From NCBI GenBank assembly GCA_964503685.1, contig CAZDAW010000003.1, positions 1-64,000 on the forward strand: 64,000 nucleotides of DNA, written 5' to 3'. The translations under genes and the position numbers were made by a program. Source of the stretch: CAZDAW01 sp964503685. GTDB lineage: Bacteria > Chloroflexota > Anaerolineae > Anaerolineales > Anaerolineaceae. Within the stretch, counting starts at the first letter, position 1, and each line of letters starts with the position of its first letter. Positions 43,048 through 51,488 of the stretch are shown one piece after another. The notes beneath the pieces were generated by a model. The model was not told the origin of the DNA. It made no database searches and was given only the letters and a program-made list of their open reading frames with translations.

Positions 43048-44958
43048 ATGTGCGGCATCGCTGGTATGATTCAGCTTGACGCTGAAAGAATACCAGACCT
43101 GGAAAAACGCCTGGGGGTGATGAACACCGTTCAAAAGCATCGCGGGCCAGATGGGAAAGGCATTTGGCAGCACCATCGCGGTCATGTAGGTCTTGCACAC
43201 CGGCGGTTGAGCATCATCGACCTGTCACCTACCGGACAGCAACCCATGACGGATCGCGCCGGCAACTGGATCATCCTAAACGGCGAAATCTACAATTATC
43301 TTGAACTTCGTGAAGAATTGGGAATTGACAAATTTGTCACGACTTCAGATACCGAAGTAATCTTATTCGCATACCGTAAATGGGGCGCCGATTGTGTCAA
43401 TCACTTACGAGGAATGTTCGCTTTCGCCCTGTGGGATGAAACGAATGAGACATTATTTTGTGCACGCGACCGTTTTGGCATCAAACCCCTTTATTACACG
43501 ATCAATCATTCCACCTTTTATTTTGCCTCTGAAGTGAAAACGCTTTTACCTTTCATTGATCGCATTGAGACCGACCTGGAAGGCTTGAAAGATTATCTGA
43601 CATTCCAATTCTGCCTGGCAGGAAAAACGCTCTTCAAAGGCATTCACGAATTATTGCCTGCCCACATATTGCGAATAACCAACGGCAATATCGAAATTAA
43701 ACGCTATTGGGAAGTTTATTACAACATTGATTTTGATCATACAGCCCGCTATTTTGAAGAGCAACTAAGATCATTATTGGATGATTCAACGATGATGCAT
43801 CTGCGGGCAGATGTGCCTCTTGGCGCATATCTTAGCGGCGGACTGGACTCCAGCGTTGTGGCTTCACTGGCAAACCAGCGGGTTGAGGACGAATTTATCG
43901 GGTTTACCGGTAAATTCTCTTACAGTCAGGAATATGATGAGAGCCATTACGCCCGTGCGTTAGCAGATTGGTGCGGCTTTAAAACTTATGAGATCGATAT
44001 AAATGCCAATGACTTCGTTGAGAATATTCGAAAAGTCATTTATCACATGGATTATCCCGCAGCGGGGCCAGGGTCATTTCCACAATTCATGGTATCCAAA
44101 CTGGCAAGCCAATATCGCAAAGTCGTACTGGGGGGGCAGGGCGGCGACGAGATATTTGGCGGTTACACCCGTTATCTAATTGCCTATTTCGAGCAGTGCA
44201 TTAAAGCCGCTATAAATGGCACCATGGGTAATGGGAATTTCGTTGTTACTTACGAATCAATCATTCCTAATCTGACTGCACTCAGAAATTATAAACCGCT
44301 TCTGCAAGAATTCTGGCGCGAAGGCCTGTTCGAAGAAATGGATCGCCGTTATTATCGTCTGGTTAATCGCGCCCCTCTGCTCAACGACGAAGTAAACTGG
44401 CAATTACTGGGCGACTACTCGCCCTTCACAACATTCGAAAGCATCTTTAACAGTAGTAATGTGCGTAAAGAGTCCTATTTCGATCTGATGACCCATTTCG
44501 ATTTCAAGACCCTTTTACCCGCCTTATTGCAAGTGGAAGACCGTATGAGCATGGCGCACGGATTAGAATCACGCGTCCCTCTGTTGGATCACCCACTGGT
44601 CGAATTTGCGGCGACCATCCCCGCTGATATTAAATTTAAAGACGGTACTATGAAACGGGTTTTCAAAGACGCGATGAGCCACGTATTACCCGAAGCTATT
44701 ACCAATCGGCAGGATAAAATGGGTTTCCCTGTTCCATTGACAGAATGGGTAAACAACGAAATACATGATTTTGTCATAGATATTTTCTCGACTCGCAATG
44801 CAGTAAATCGCGAATTGATCAATAATAAATTGGTGGTTGAAAAATTATCCCGTGAATCAAAATTCGGCCGGACGCTCTGGGGTTTACTATGTCTTGAAAT
44901 CTGGCAGCAAGAATTTCACGACAAAGAAGCCGAATTTAAAAGTCTCTTGAAAAGTTGA
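43048..44958 (+). CDS. Asparagine synthetase-like glutamine amidotransferase
   Basis: A 636-residue AsnB-type protein. N-terminal Cys2 (MCGIAGMI) is the glutaminase nucleophile, supported by RGPDG, ILNGEIYNYLELR and SDTEVIL. The synthetase half has the ATP pyrophosphatase loop YLSGGLDSSVVAS near 267-279, EVEDRMSMAHGLE-like LQVEDRMSMAHGLESRVPLLDH, and the C-terminal RQDKMGFPVP. Although it could make asparagine, its position between wlb-like and epimerase genes matches Bordetella WbmI. That homologue is thought to amidate a uronic-acid sugar in O-antigen. I therefore infer sugar-carboxylate amidation. Confidence 0.88.
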   Translation: MCGIAGMIQLDAERIPDLEKRLGVMNTVQKHRGPDGKGIWQHHRGHVGLAHRRLSIIDLSPTGQQPMTDRAGNWIILNGEIYNYLELREELGIDKFVTTSDTEVILFAYRKWGADCVNHLRGMFAFALWDETNETLFCARDRFGIKPLYYTINHSTFYFASEVKTLLPFIDRIETDLEGLKDYLTFQFCLAGKTLFKGIHELLPAHILRITNGNIEIKRYWEVYYNIDFDHTARYFEEQLRSLLDDSTMMHLRADVPLGAYLSGGLDSSVVASLANQRVEDEFIGFTGKFSYSQEYDESHYARALADWCGFKTYEIDINANDFVENIRKVIYHMDYPAAGPGSFPQFMVSKLASQYRKVVLGGQGGDEIFGGYTRYLIAYFEQCIKAAINGTMGNGNFVVTYESIIPNLTALRNYKPLLQEFWREGLFEEMDRRYYRLVNRAPLLNDEVNWQLLGDYSPFTTFESIFNSSNVRKESYFDLMTHFDFKTLLPALLQVEDRMSMAHGLESRVPLLDHPLVEFAATIPADIKFKDGTMKRVFKDAMSHVLPEAITNRQDKMGFPVPLTEWVNNEIHDFVIDIFSTRNAVNRELINNKLVVEKLSRESKFGRTLWGLLCLEIWQQEFHDKEAEFKSLLKS

Positions 44959-44965
44959 GGTAAAA

Positions 44966-45904
44966 ATGAAAGTCATAATCACAGGTGGTTCTGGATTCAT
45001 AGGTTCCCATGTGGTTGAGCGTTTACTTGCGCGTGGTGATTCTGTCCTGGTCATTGATAATTACGCCACTGGTCGACGCGATAATCTGACCCCCCATCCA
45101 GAGCTTAAGATCGTGGAAGGTACAATCGTTGACGCTGATTTGGTCAATCAGTTATTCGATGATTTCAAACCTGATCAGGTTGTTCATGCCGCAGCCTCTT
45201 ATCGCGATCCCCAGGATTGGGAAGAAGATATCCGCACCAACGCTCTGGGTACTGTCAATATCATCAGGGCTTCCGAAAAAGCAAAAATCCAACGGCTGAT
45301 CTATTTCCAGACAGCGTTATGCTATGGGCTGCATCCTTTGGAACAACCCATCACCATCCAACATCCCGTCCGCCCAGAAGGCAGCAGTTATGCCTACAGC
45401 AAGACCGTGGGAGAGCAATACATTGCCATGAGCAACCTGGATTTCATATCCTTTCGCCTGGCAAATGCGTATGGCCCGCGCAACATCAGCGGCCCATTAC
45501 CCACCTTCTATCAGCGGTTAACCAGCGGCAAAGGTTGTTTCGTCATGAAAACCCGCCGGGATTTCATCTTCGTCGATGATCTGGTTAATGCCGTAATGAA
45601 AGCCCTGGATGGAATGGGAAAACGCGGCTATTATCATATATCCTCCGGCAGTGATTATGCCATTAAAGAGCTTTATGATAATACGGTTGCTGCGTTAGGA
45701 ATTACACCAGCAGTACCGGTGGAAGTTCGAGAACGCAACCCGGATGATGCTTACACCATCCTTCTCGATCCCTCTCTGACAGAACACGATTTCAATTGGC
45801 GGGTTACCACACCTCTCAATGAGGGTATTCGCCGTGCGATTGAATATTATAAAGCATTCGGCATTAATCAGACCTACACCCATTTAAAACCGAACGCCGA
45901 ATGA
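44966..45904 (+). CDS. NAD-dependent nucleotide-sugar epimerase/dehydratase (WbmG-like)
   Basis: A 312-residue extended SDR. NAD motif GGSGFIGSHVVERLL (residues 7-21) and active-site YAYSKTVGEQY (Tyr-x3-Lys) around 139-149 are intact. The usual Thr/Ser is in FQTALCYG, and the C-terminal substrate region contains RRDFIFVDDLV. It fits the UDP-sugar 4-epimerase/dehydratase branch. It lies seven bases after the amidotransferase gene and overlaps the next paralogous SDR gene (ATGA), matching the order of wbmG-wbmH beside wbmI in Bordetella. Confidence 0.87.
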   Translation: MKVIITGGSGFIGSHVVERLLARGDSVLVIDNYATGRRDNLTPHPELKIVEGTIVDADLVNQLFDDFKPDQVVHAAASYRDPQDWEEDIRTNALGTVNIIRASEKAKIQRLIYFQTALCYGLHPLEQPITIQHPVRPEGSSYAYSKTVGEQYIAMSNLDFISFRLANAYGPRNISGPLPTFYQRLTSGKGCFVMKTRRDFIFVDDLVNAVMKALDGMGKRGYYHISSGSDYAIKELYDNTVAALGITPAVPVEVRERNPDDAYTILLDPSLTEHDFNWRVTTPLNEGIRRAIEYYKAFGINQTYTHLKPNAE

Positions 45905-46947
45905 AAATGGAAGATTTCACGCAAACCAACATTTTGGTAACAGGCGGGGCTGGTTTCGTAGGCGGCAACCTGGTACGCGCTCTACTCAACTTAAATGCAG
46001 CCCAAATTCATATTGTAGATAATCTGTTATCATCTGAACGAGCCAACATCCCGGATGATCCACGGATTATCTTCACTGAAGGTTCGATTGCAGACGACCG
46101 CATCCTTGCCAAAATAAATGACGTATATGATTTTGTCTTCCATCTGAGCACTTACCATGGCAATCAAAGTTCAATACACGACCCAATTGCTGATTATCAA
46201 AATAACCAGCTTACAACGCTGAAGCTCTTTGAGCGAATCAAGGGTTTTCAACACATTCGCAAGGTGGTCTATTCAGGAGCTGGCTGTGCAGTGGCCGAGA
46301 AAACATTCGACAAGGCGCACGCCACGGCAGAAGACGCTCCAATTTCATTACAGATGGACAGCCCCTATTCGATCTCGAAAATCATGGGGGAATTCTACTC
46401 GGTTTATTACTTTAATCGTCATAACCTCCCAATTGTCCGCGCCCGCTTTCAAAACGTTTATGGGCCAGGCGAAATACTGGGAGCAGGACAATGGCGCGGC
46501 ACGCCTGCAACGGTCTGGCGAAATGTAACACCGACATTTATCTACAAATCGCTGAAAGGTGATTCTTTGCCTCTCGAAGGAGGTGGAATCGCCAGCCGTG
46601 ATTTTATCTATGTCGAGGATATCGTACGTGGTTTGCTCTGTTGTGCAACAACCGGCAAACCGGGCGATGTCTACAATCTCGCCAGCGGCGTCGAAACATC
46701 CATCCTTGATCTTGCCACGCTGATCAATCAACTGACTGGAAATAAAACGCCGGTGCAGATTCTGCCAAAACGCAATTGGGACCATTCCGGCCATCGTTAT
46801 GGAGACCCTACGAAAGCAAAAATGGCTATCGGTTTTCAGGCGCAAGTTAATCTGCCAGATGGATTACAACGTACAATCCAATGGACCAGGGAAAACCTCC
46901 CCTTGATCGAAAGCTGCATCCAGAAACACGAAAAGCATATGAAATAA
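45901..46947 (+). CDS. NAD-dependent nucleotide-sugar epimerase/dehydratase (WbmH-like)
   Basis: A 348-residue extended SDR, paralogous in layout to the upstream gene. NAD motif is VTGGAGFVGGNLVRALL near residues 13-29. The catalytic Tyr-x3-Lys is in SPYSISKIMGEFY, with substrate-side GAGQWRGTPATVW and SRDFIYVEDIVRGL. Its ATG overlaps the previous stop by four bases, so the two proteins may be made in equal amounts and possibly act as a heteromeric or sequential pair. A bidirectional terminator ends the module 12 bases downstream. Confidence 0.87.
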   Translation: MKMEDFTQTNILVTGGAGFVGGNLVRALLNLNAAQIHIVDNLLSSERANIPDDPRIIFTEGSIADDRILAKINDVYDFVFHLSTYHGNQSSIHDPIADYQNNQLTTLKLFERIKGFQHIRKVVYSGAGCAVAEKTFDKAHATAEDAPISLQMDSPYSISKIMGEFYSVYYFNRHNLPIVRARFQNVYGPGEILGAGQWRGTPATVWRNVTPTFIYKSLKGDSLPLEGGGIASRDFIYVEDIVRGLLCCATTGKPGDVYNLASGVETSILDLATLINQLTGNKTPVQILPKRNWDHSGHRYGDPTKAKMAIGFQAQVNLPDGLQRTIQWTRENLPLIESCIQKHEKHMK

Positions 46948-46953
46948 TGAGTC

Positions 46954-46988
46954 AAAACGCTCCAGGTTAATTGCCAGGAGCGTTTTTT
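46954..46988. terminator. Bidirectional terminator between converging glycan loci
   Basis: AAAACGCTCC (46954-46963) pairs with GGAGCGTTTT (46977-46986), with A-rich and T-rich flanks on both sides. It terminates the plus-strand nucleotide-sugar module and the minus-strand glycan locus. Confidence 0.88.
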
Positions 46989-46990
46989 CC

Positions 46991-47761
46991 TTATGAATCA
47001 AACATCCGTTTTCGCCGCCATCTGATAACAGGCGCCAGAAGCCGGCGAATCTGATAACGTAAAACAATCTGCGAAAAGTGGCTCCCTCCATCTCGATAAT
47101 GAACCCGCAACATTTCAGGCCAGCAGCGATCGTCATCAGCGATGGTTTTGCTGTCGCCGTGGAGGCGAAAATTCGCCCAGGTTCTTGGTACATATAACAG
47201 GGGAGCCTGCGCCGCCAGTCTGACCCATAAATCATAATCCATTGCAAAATAAAATGTCGGATCGAGTGGGCCAACCCGTTTCCATAAATCTGCCCGAAAA
47301 AAGGCAGCTTGTTGTGTGATGTGTACGTAGCCGCGCCGCAAACGTTTATAATCAGTCTGCGCCGCCGGAAAACGCCCAATAATTTTTCCATTTGCATCAA
47401 TAAAATTTGCATCCCCATAGACCATCCCAACTTCAGGATGGTCCATAAGGCAAGTCACTGCCTGGGTAATTGCGCCTGGCTGGTAGGTATCATCCGAATT
47501 CAACCAGGCAAGAATTTCGCCTTTTGCCCGGGCAAAACCTTTATTGATTGCATCAGTCTGGCCTTTGTCCCTCTCCGAAACCCATCCCGTCAGATAATTC
47601 GCATATTTTTTTATAATATCAACACTGCCATCCGTTGAGCCGCCATCAATGATAATATACTCAAACTGTGGATAATCCTGCTCAATCACAGAACAAATCG
47701 TTTCTTCCAGAAAAGCAGCCTGATTAAATGAAGGAGTAATAACTGAAACTAACGGCGTCAT
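46991..47761 (-). CDS. Glycosyltransferase family 2
   Basis: A 256-residue GT-A enzyme, last gene of the minus-strand glycan locus. I start at MTPLVSVITPSFNQ (47761), whose ATG overlaps the methyltransferase stop (ATGA). The nucleotide-sugar-binding DGGSTDGSVDIIKKY (about 37-51) and metal-binding ILAWLNSDDTYQPG (Asp-Asp in the DXD position) are clear. A C-terminal FAMDYDLWVRLA holds the putative catalytic Asp. It is a close paralogue of the GT2 at 50306-51253, so the pair probably adds related sugars. Confidence 0.92.
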   Translation of the reverse strand: MTPLVSVITPSFNQAAFLEETICSVIEQDYPQFEYIIIDGGSTDGSVDIIKKYANYLTGWVSERDKGQTDAINKGFARAKGEILAWLNSDDTYQPGAITQAVTCLMDHPEVGMVYGDANFIDANGKIIGRFPAAQTDYKRLRRGYVHITQQAAFFRADLWKRVGPLDPTFYFAMDYDLWVRLAAQAPLLYVPRTWANFRLHGDSKTIADDDRCWPEMLRVHYRDGGSHFSQIVLRYQIRRLLAPVIRWRRKRMFDS

Positions 47762-48522
47762 ATTGCTCGTAAAATCCAGGATACATTCCAATCGGTTTCA
47801 TCGGGTCTTCTGCCAGGCCCCATAAAGGGGCAATAGTGGACCACCTCAAAACCGGTATTTTTACAGAGAAGTTCAACTTCGGGAATGAATAAAAATCGCA
47901 TCACATGCGTCTCATTAATTTCATCGATAAGCCGACCTTGTTTCAGGCGAAGAACAGTGAATTCGATTGTGACAGTATGATCGAGAATATCGAGGTTTGG
48001 CCGGGTTAACCGAATCAAACGCTCATCACGTATGTTCACCATCTTCACCCGTTCTGATGGGCGAATTGCCAAAACAGCCGGGCCAAACCAGCCATCGAAA
48101 ATAAAAAGACCACCCGGTTTAAGATGACGACGAACTGTGTTAAACGCAAACAATAATTCCTGATTGGTCGTTTGATATGAGATAACCGCGAACATTGATA
48201 TGACAGCGTCAAAGGTTGAACCAAGATCAACCGAACATAAATTTCCCTGGCGAAAATCAATTTCCAGGCCAGATTGTCTTGCTTTTTCCAGCGCCATATC
48301 CAGCATCGCTTGTGATAGGTCAACTCCGGTGACCTGATAACCGCGTTGGGCAAGCGGCAATACATGTCCGCCTGTGCCGCAACCCAGATCCAGAACGCGC
48401 TTTATGACACCCTTTGCAGTATAAGCCCGAAAAGTGTCTTCTAAAAAATCTACCTCAGCGTTGTAATCTTTATCGCCATACAATAAATCATAATATTGCG
48501 CATACTGCCCAAATTGCACCAT
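47758..48522 (-). CDS. Class I SAM-dependent methyltransferase
   Basis: A 254-residue methyltransferase. SAM-binding motif I is VLDLGCGTGGHVLPLA near residues 42-57, motif II VTGVDLSQAMLDMA, and the post-motif segment FDAVISMFAVISY. The N-terminal FGQYAQYYDLLYGDKDY is typical of small-molecule or sugar methyltransferases in polysaccharide loci. It probably methylates a glycan residue, but the site is unknown. A strong AAGGAGGAG site precedes the ATG. That site lies within the end of a short upstream frame. Confidence 0.9.
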   Translation of the reverse strand: MVQFGQYAQYYDLLYGDKDYNAEVDFLEDTFRAYTAKGVIKRVLDLGCGTGGHVLPLAQRGYQVTGVDLSQAMLDMALEKARQSGLEIDFRQGNLCSVDLGSTFDAVISMFAVISYQTTNQELLFAFNTVRRHLKPGGLFIFDGWFGPAVLAIRPSERVKMVNIRDERLIRLTRPNLDILDHTVTIEFTVLRLKQGRLIDEINETHVMRFLFIPEVELLCKNTGFEVVHYCPFMGPGRRPDETDWNVSWILRAI

Positions 48523-48523
48523 T

Positions 48524-48703
48524 CTATTCTCCTCCTTGTTTGTAGCCAGTATGGTCCCAAAAAAATAAATAATTGCTCAACTTGAGATCAATCTCAACGG
48601 TTGTTACATCTCGCTTGATAGTGAACTTAATCACAACAGGTCTATTCTTCACTAACTTGAATATAGTACTATTTTGATGCAGCCATCCGTAAAAATCAAT
48701 CAA
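48524..48703 (-). CDS. Possible 59-residue small protein
   Basis: A frame open from just after the glycosyltransferase gene ends one base before the methyltransferase ATG. From TTG 48703 it encodes 59 residues (a GTG at about 48649 would give 41), with a plausible fold-like alternation (PVVIKFTIKRDVTTVEIDLK). No ribosome-binding site or ATG is present, and the stretch is AT-rich. It could be a small coupled protein, a decayed domain or chance. Confidence 0.22.
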   Translation of the reverse strand: MIDFYGWLHQNSTIFKLVKNRPVVIKFTIKRDVTTVEIDLKLSNYLFFWDHTGYKQGGE

Positions 48704-48722
48704 ATATAGATAAAATTTCTTA

Positions 48723-50255
48723 TCACTTGATTGGATTTTTCAAGTCAAACAGAATGTATCCTATCCCTTCCGAAACGGGATAGTGTGCATATAAGTATTT
48801 TTTTACCTCGGGCTGCCGCTCGAAATCATCAAACATGGTCACGAGGAAATAATCCTTACCTGAGGTTTCCTGTTCAAACAAGGAGCTTATATCGGTCTGA
48901 TTACCAGATAAAGATTTCAATTGCATATCGCCCGTTGCCGGCCAGTAAGCAGGGATGACCCAACCCCAATATTCCATCCGGTAACCATAATCTTGAACCA
49001 GGCCAATCACAGAGTTATCGCCAATCATGGCTGCAAGATGCTGCCAGAATATCGCTTCAGGACGATAATCGGTATCCTTCAACGTATCGCGAATCTCCCA
49101 TAAACAACCACCCATGCCAACGAATAACACTATTACAACAAAAATTCTCGCCCACAAGCCTGTATGTAGATTTGCCAGAGATTGGCCCAGTCGGTCAGCC
49201 ACAGGAGCTAATGCTAAAGCCACGATGGGAATAAGAGGCAACTGATAATAATCATGACTGGCAATATGATAAGGTAATGTCATTCCGTAAATCACATAAC
49301 CGCTCAACAACCCAAACACAAATACCCGATTATCTTTTATGGAGAACAACAACATCCCTATGAGCGCCAATATCAAGGGCGCAAGCCCGATCACCTTATC
49401 TATTTGAAGGTACCAGCGAATGTAAAAATGCGGATCGATCAATAATTCCGGAAAAAAACGCTGGGTAAATTGACCGACCAGGTAATCTTCAATAAATACA
49501 CCATAAATATAATAAATTGCGGTCGGTAATGCAGTGATAACTAAAATTGCCCACAATTTGGGATCACGTAAAGCTTTAACAATCCCCCGTTTATAAAGCA
49601 GTAAAGCCGCCATTCCAAACAACAGCGGGAAGACAGCCACCGTTTTAACGAAAACTGCCAATCCGGTAAAAATACCCGTCAATATAGCCCATTTCCAGCT
49701 TAAAGCATTCTGCCAGCGGTAGAAAGCCCATAAAGAAAAAATCATCAGCGCAATCATCAAAGGCTCTGGCTGAAAACTGCGGCTGGCAATCGCTCCATAA
49801 GGTAACAGCATATAGAAACCCGTCGCAAATACTGCGCCTTCTCTGGAAACCAGTTCCTTCGCCAGCAGATACATACCAATTCCCCCAAAACACCAGAAAA
49901 GAATTGCCAATAATCGCGGTATCCAGAGATACTCGCCGCCGGCAAGGTGGTACGCCTGAGCAGTCAATATTTCCATCACTTGCGGTTCAATTACCTGCTC
50001 CCGTTTCCACTGTCGAACGGCTTCTGCACGTTTTTCATCAGGTATATCGGGCGCGGTCTGATAATACATCCCCCGCGAAATCAACGCCGAATGAAGCTGG
50101 CGGGTCGGGTGGAAGTCGAGAGGCAAATCTGTCAGATCATAAAGGCGGATACCCAGGCCGGCAGCAAAGATTACAGCCATAATCACCCAAGTAACAACAG
50201 GGGAAGAACCAAGGAGAGATCGCTCTTTATTTTGATTTTCTGGTAAAACGGACAT
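48723..50255 (-). CDS. GT39-like integral membrane glycosyltransferase
   Basis: A 510-residue multi-spanning GT-C enzyme of the PMT/ArnT type, which uses polyprenyl-phosphate sugars as donors on the outer face of the membrane. I start at MSVLPENQNKERS (50255), with AAGGAT upstream, and reject a longer frame from 50411 that overlaps the neighbouring gene. A first helix at about 18-40 is followed by DLPLDFHPTRQLHSALISRGMYY, which contains the acidic catalytic loop residue. About ten more helices follow, then a soluble C-terminal domain ending in GYILFDLK. Probably adds a sugar to the surface glycan. Confidence 0.87.
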   Translation of the reverse strand: MSVLPENQNKERSLLGSSPVVTWVIMAVIFAAGLGIRLYDLTDLPLDFHPTRQLHSALISRGMYYQTAPDIPDEKRAEAVRQWKREQVIEPQVMEILTAQAYHLAGGEYLWIPRLLAILFWCFGGIGMYLLAKELVSREGAVFATGFYMLLPYGAIASRSFQPEPLMIALMIFSLWAFYRWQNALSWKWAILTGIFTGLAVFVKTVAVFPLLFGMAALLLYKRGIVKALRDPKLWAILVITALPTAIYYIYGVFIEDYLVGQFTQRFFPELLIDPHFYIRWYLQIDKVIGLAPLILALIGMLLFSIKDNRVFVFGLLSGYVIYGMTLPYHIASHDYYQLPLIPIVALALAPVADRLGQSLANLHTGLWARIFVVIVLFVGMGGCLWEIRDTLKDTDYRPEAIFWQHLAAMIGDNSVIGLVQDYGYRMEYWGWVIPAYWPATGDMQLKSLSGNQTDISSLFEQETSGKDYFLVTMFDDFERQPEVKKYLYAHYPVSEGIGYILFDLKNPIK

Positions 50256-50305
50256 CAATAAAATCCTTCTGCAAAACAATAACAAATTCAGCGAGATTGT
50301 AATAT

Positions 50306-51253
50306 TTACTTCAACGACTTTGATAACAACCTGCCGCGCCTCAGAATATACCACGAACGAATTTTTCCTAATCCTAACATCGTTAACAAACACAGAATTA
50401 TTCGCTTCCATTCTCGTAACGCAACGCAGGGACGTTTAACAAAGCAACGCATGTACGAGGTAAAAGCTTTAACGGGTTGCCCGCCATCCAGCAAATAATG
50501 CGCATTGAAACGGTGCACCCCAGCCCAAATCCGATTCTGGTTTTCCTGATACATCGACGCATAATCCTGAGTACTCGACATCCACTTAAGCAACTTGAAT
50601 GCCTCCTCACCAAAGCCAGATGCCTGGGACACATTCTTCGCCATCTCATGGTAACGCGCAGCAGCCCATTGCTCTCGCACATATTTTATCCTGCTGACAC
50701 GGGCAACTCGCAACCACAGATGATGATCCAGGATATAACGATAAGAAAGATCAAGATAGCCAACCTGTTGCAAAACGTTCCGCCGCATAAAGACGCCCGG
50801 CTGGCCAATGATATTAAACGCCATCAAGTCAGCTAAATCCCAATCATCATAACGCATAATATTGATCAATTCACCCTGACCATCGACAGCTAAAACATCA
50901 CTGTAAACCATCCCCAATTGCGCATCAGCCGCTAAAGCTGCCACAGCGCGTTCGATAGCGCCAGCCAGGTAATAATCATCCGAATTGAGCCAGGCAACAA
51001 CATCGCCTCTCGCTCGCGCTAATCCTTTATTGATCCCATCCGCCTGACCCAGATCCGGCTCCGATACCCACCACGCCAGTTGATTCTGATATTTACGAAT
51101 AATATCCACGCTGCCGTCGGTCGAGCCGCCATCCACCACCAGATATTCAATGCGGGGATAATTCTGATCAAGAACTGATCGAATTGTTTGTTCAAGATAG
51201 GCAACCTGGTTAAATGAGGGCGTAACAATGGATACAAGTGGTAAATCAGACAT
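50306..51253 (-). CDS. Glycosyltransferase family 2
   Basis: A 315-residue GT-A enzyme closely related to the GT2 at 46991-47761. It shares VSIVTPSFNQVAYLEQTI, VVDGGSTDGSVDIIRKY and VAWLNSDDYYLAGA (DXD-type Asp pair). RYILDHHLWLRVAR is in the acceptor region, where the paralogue has FAMDYDLW. The C-terminal ~60 residues are basic and may be a membrane-associating segment. The gene is separated from the DUF115-like gene upstream by a 230-base gap holding repeat copy B. It may therefore be transcribed separately. Confidence 0.9.
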   Translation of the reverse strand: MSDLPLVSIVTPSFNQVAYLEQTIRSVLDQNYPRIEYLVVDGGSTDGSVDIIRKYQNQLAWWVSEPDLGQADGINKGLARARGDVVAWLNSDDYYLAGAIERAVAALAADAQLGMVYSDVLAVDGQGELINIMRYDDWDLADLMAFNIIGQPGVFMRRNVLQQVGYLDLSYRYILDHHLWLRVARVSRIKYVREQWAAARYHEMAKNVSQASGFGEEAFKLLKWMSSTQDYASMYQENQNRIWAGVHRFNAHYLLDGGQPVKAFTSYMRCFVKRPCVALREWKRIILCLLTMLGLGKIRSWYILRRGRLLSKSLK

Positions 51254-51340
51254 GAGAAGATCACTTATATTTGTGACGGGTTAACCGGATGATATCACCA
51301 GAAATAGCCGAAGCATCAGTAGATATTGTTTAACGTCAAT

Positions 51341-51488
51341 TCGGGATAACACTTTGTGTCAGAGAATTTATTATCATTAGTATGATAATAAATGGGACAC
51401 GGCAGGCCGTTTCTCATTAGGTCAAAGAGACCGACTCGCAGTGACTGAAATAGAGCCTGGTTTTCTAATCCCGAACTCACGTTATTTA
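51341..51488. repeat. Structured intergenic repeat, copy B
   Basis: Second copy of the element at 31220-31397. It has 8-bp perfect terminal inverted repeats TTCGGGAT (51341-51348) and ATCCCGAA (51468-51475), an 11-bp AT-rich hairpin (51366-51376 with 51383-51393), ACGGC/GCCGT (51399-51410), and a GGTC/GACC hairpin around AAAGA (51420-51432). The last corresponds to the GCCCTC/GAGGGC hairpin of copy A with changed stem bases. Its right edge runs into the DUF115-like stop codon. Confidence 0.55.

Noticed and set aside
43048..44958. Reading the AsnB-like protein simply as housekeeping asparagine synthetase
   Set aside because: Sequence motifs alone allow it, but its position inside the wlb/wbm-like module favours sugar amidation; kept as an alternative only.
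51366..51393. Palindrome containing TGATAATAAAT resembling a Fur box
   Set aside because: The half-sites are separated by six bases rather than the Fur 7-1-7 layout, and it falls within the intergenic repeat next to no metal gene.
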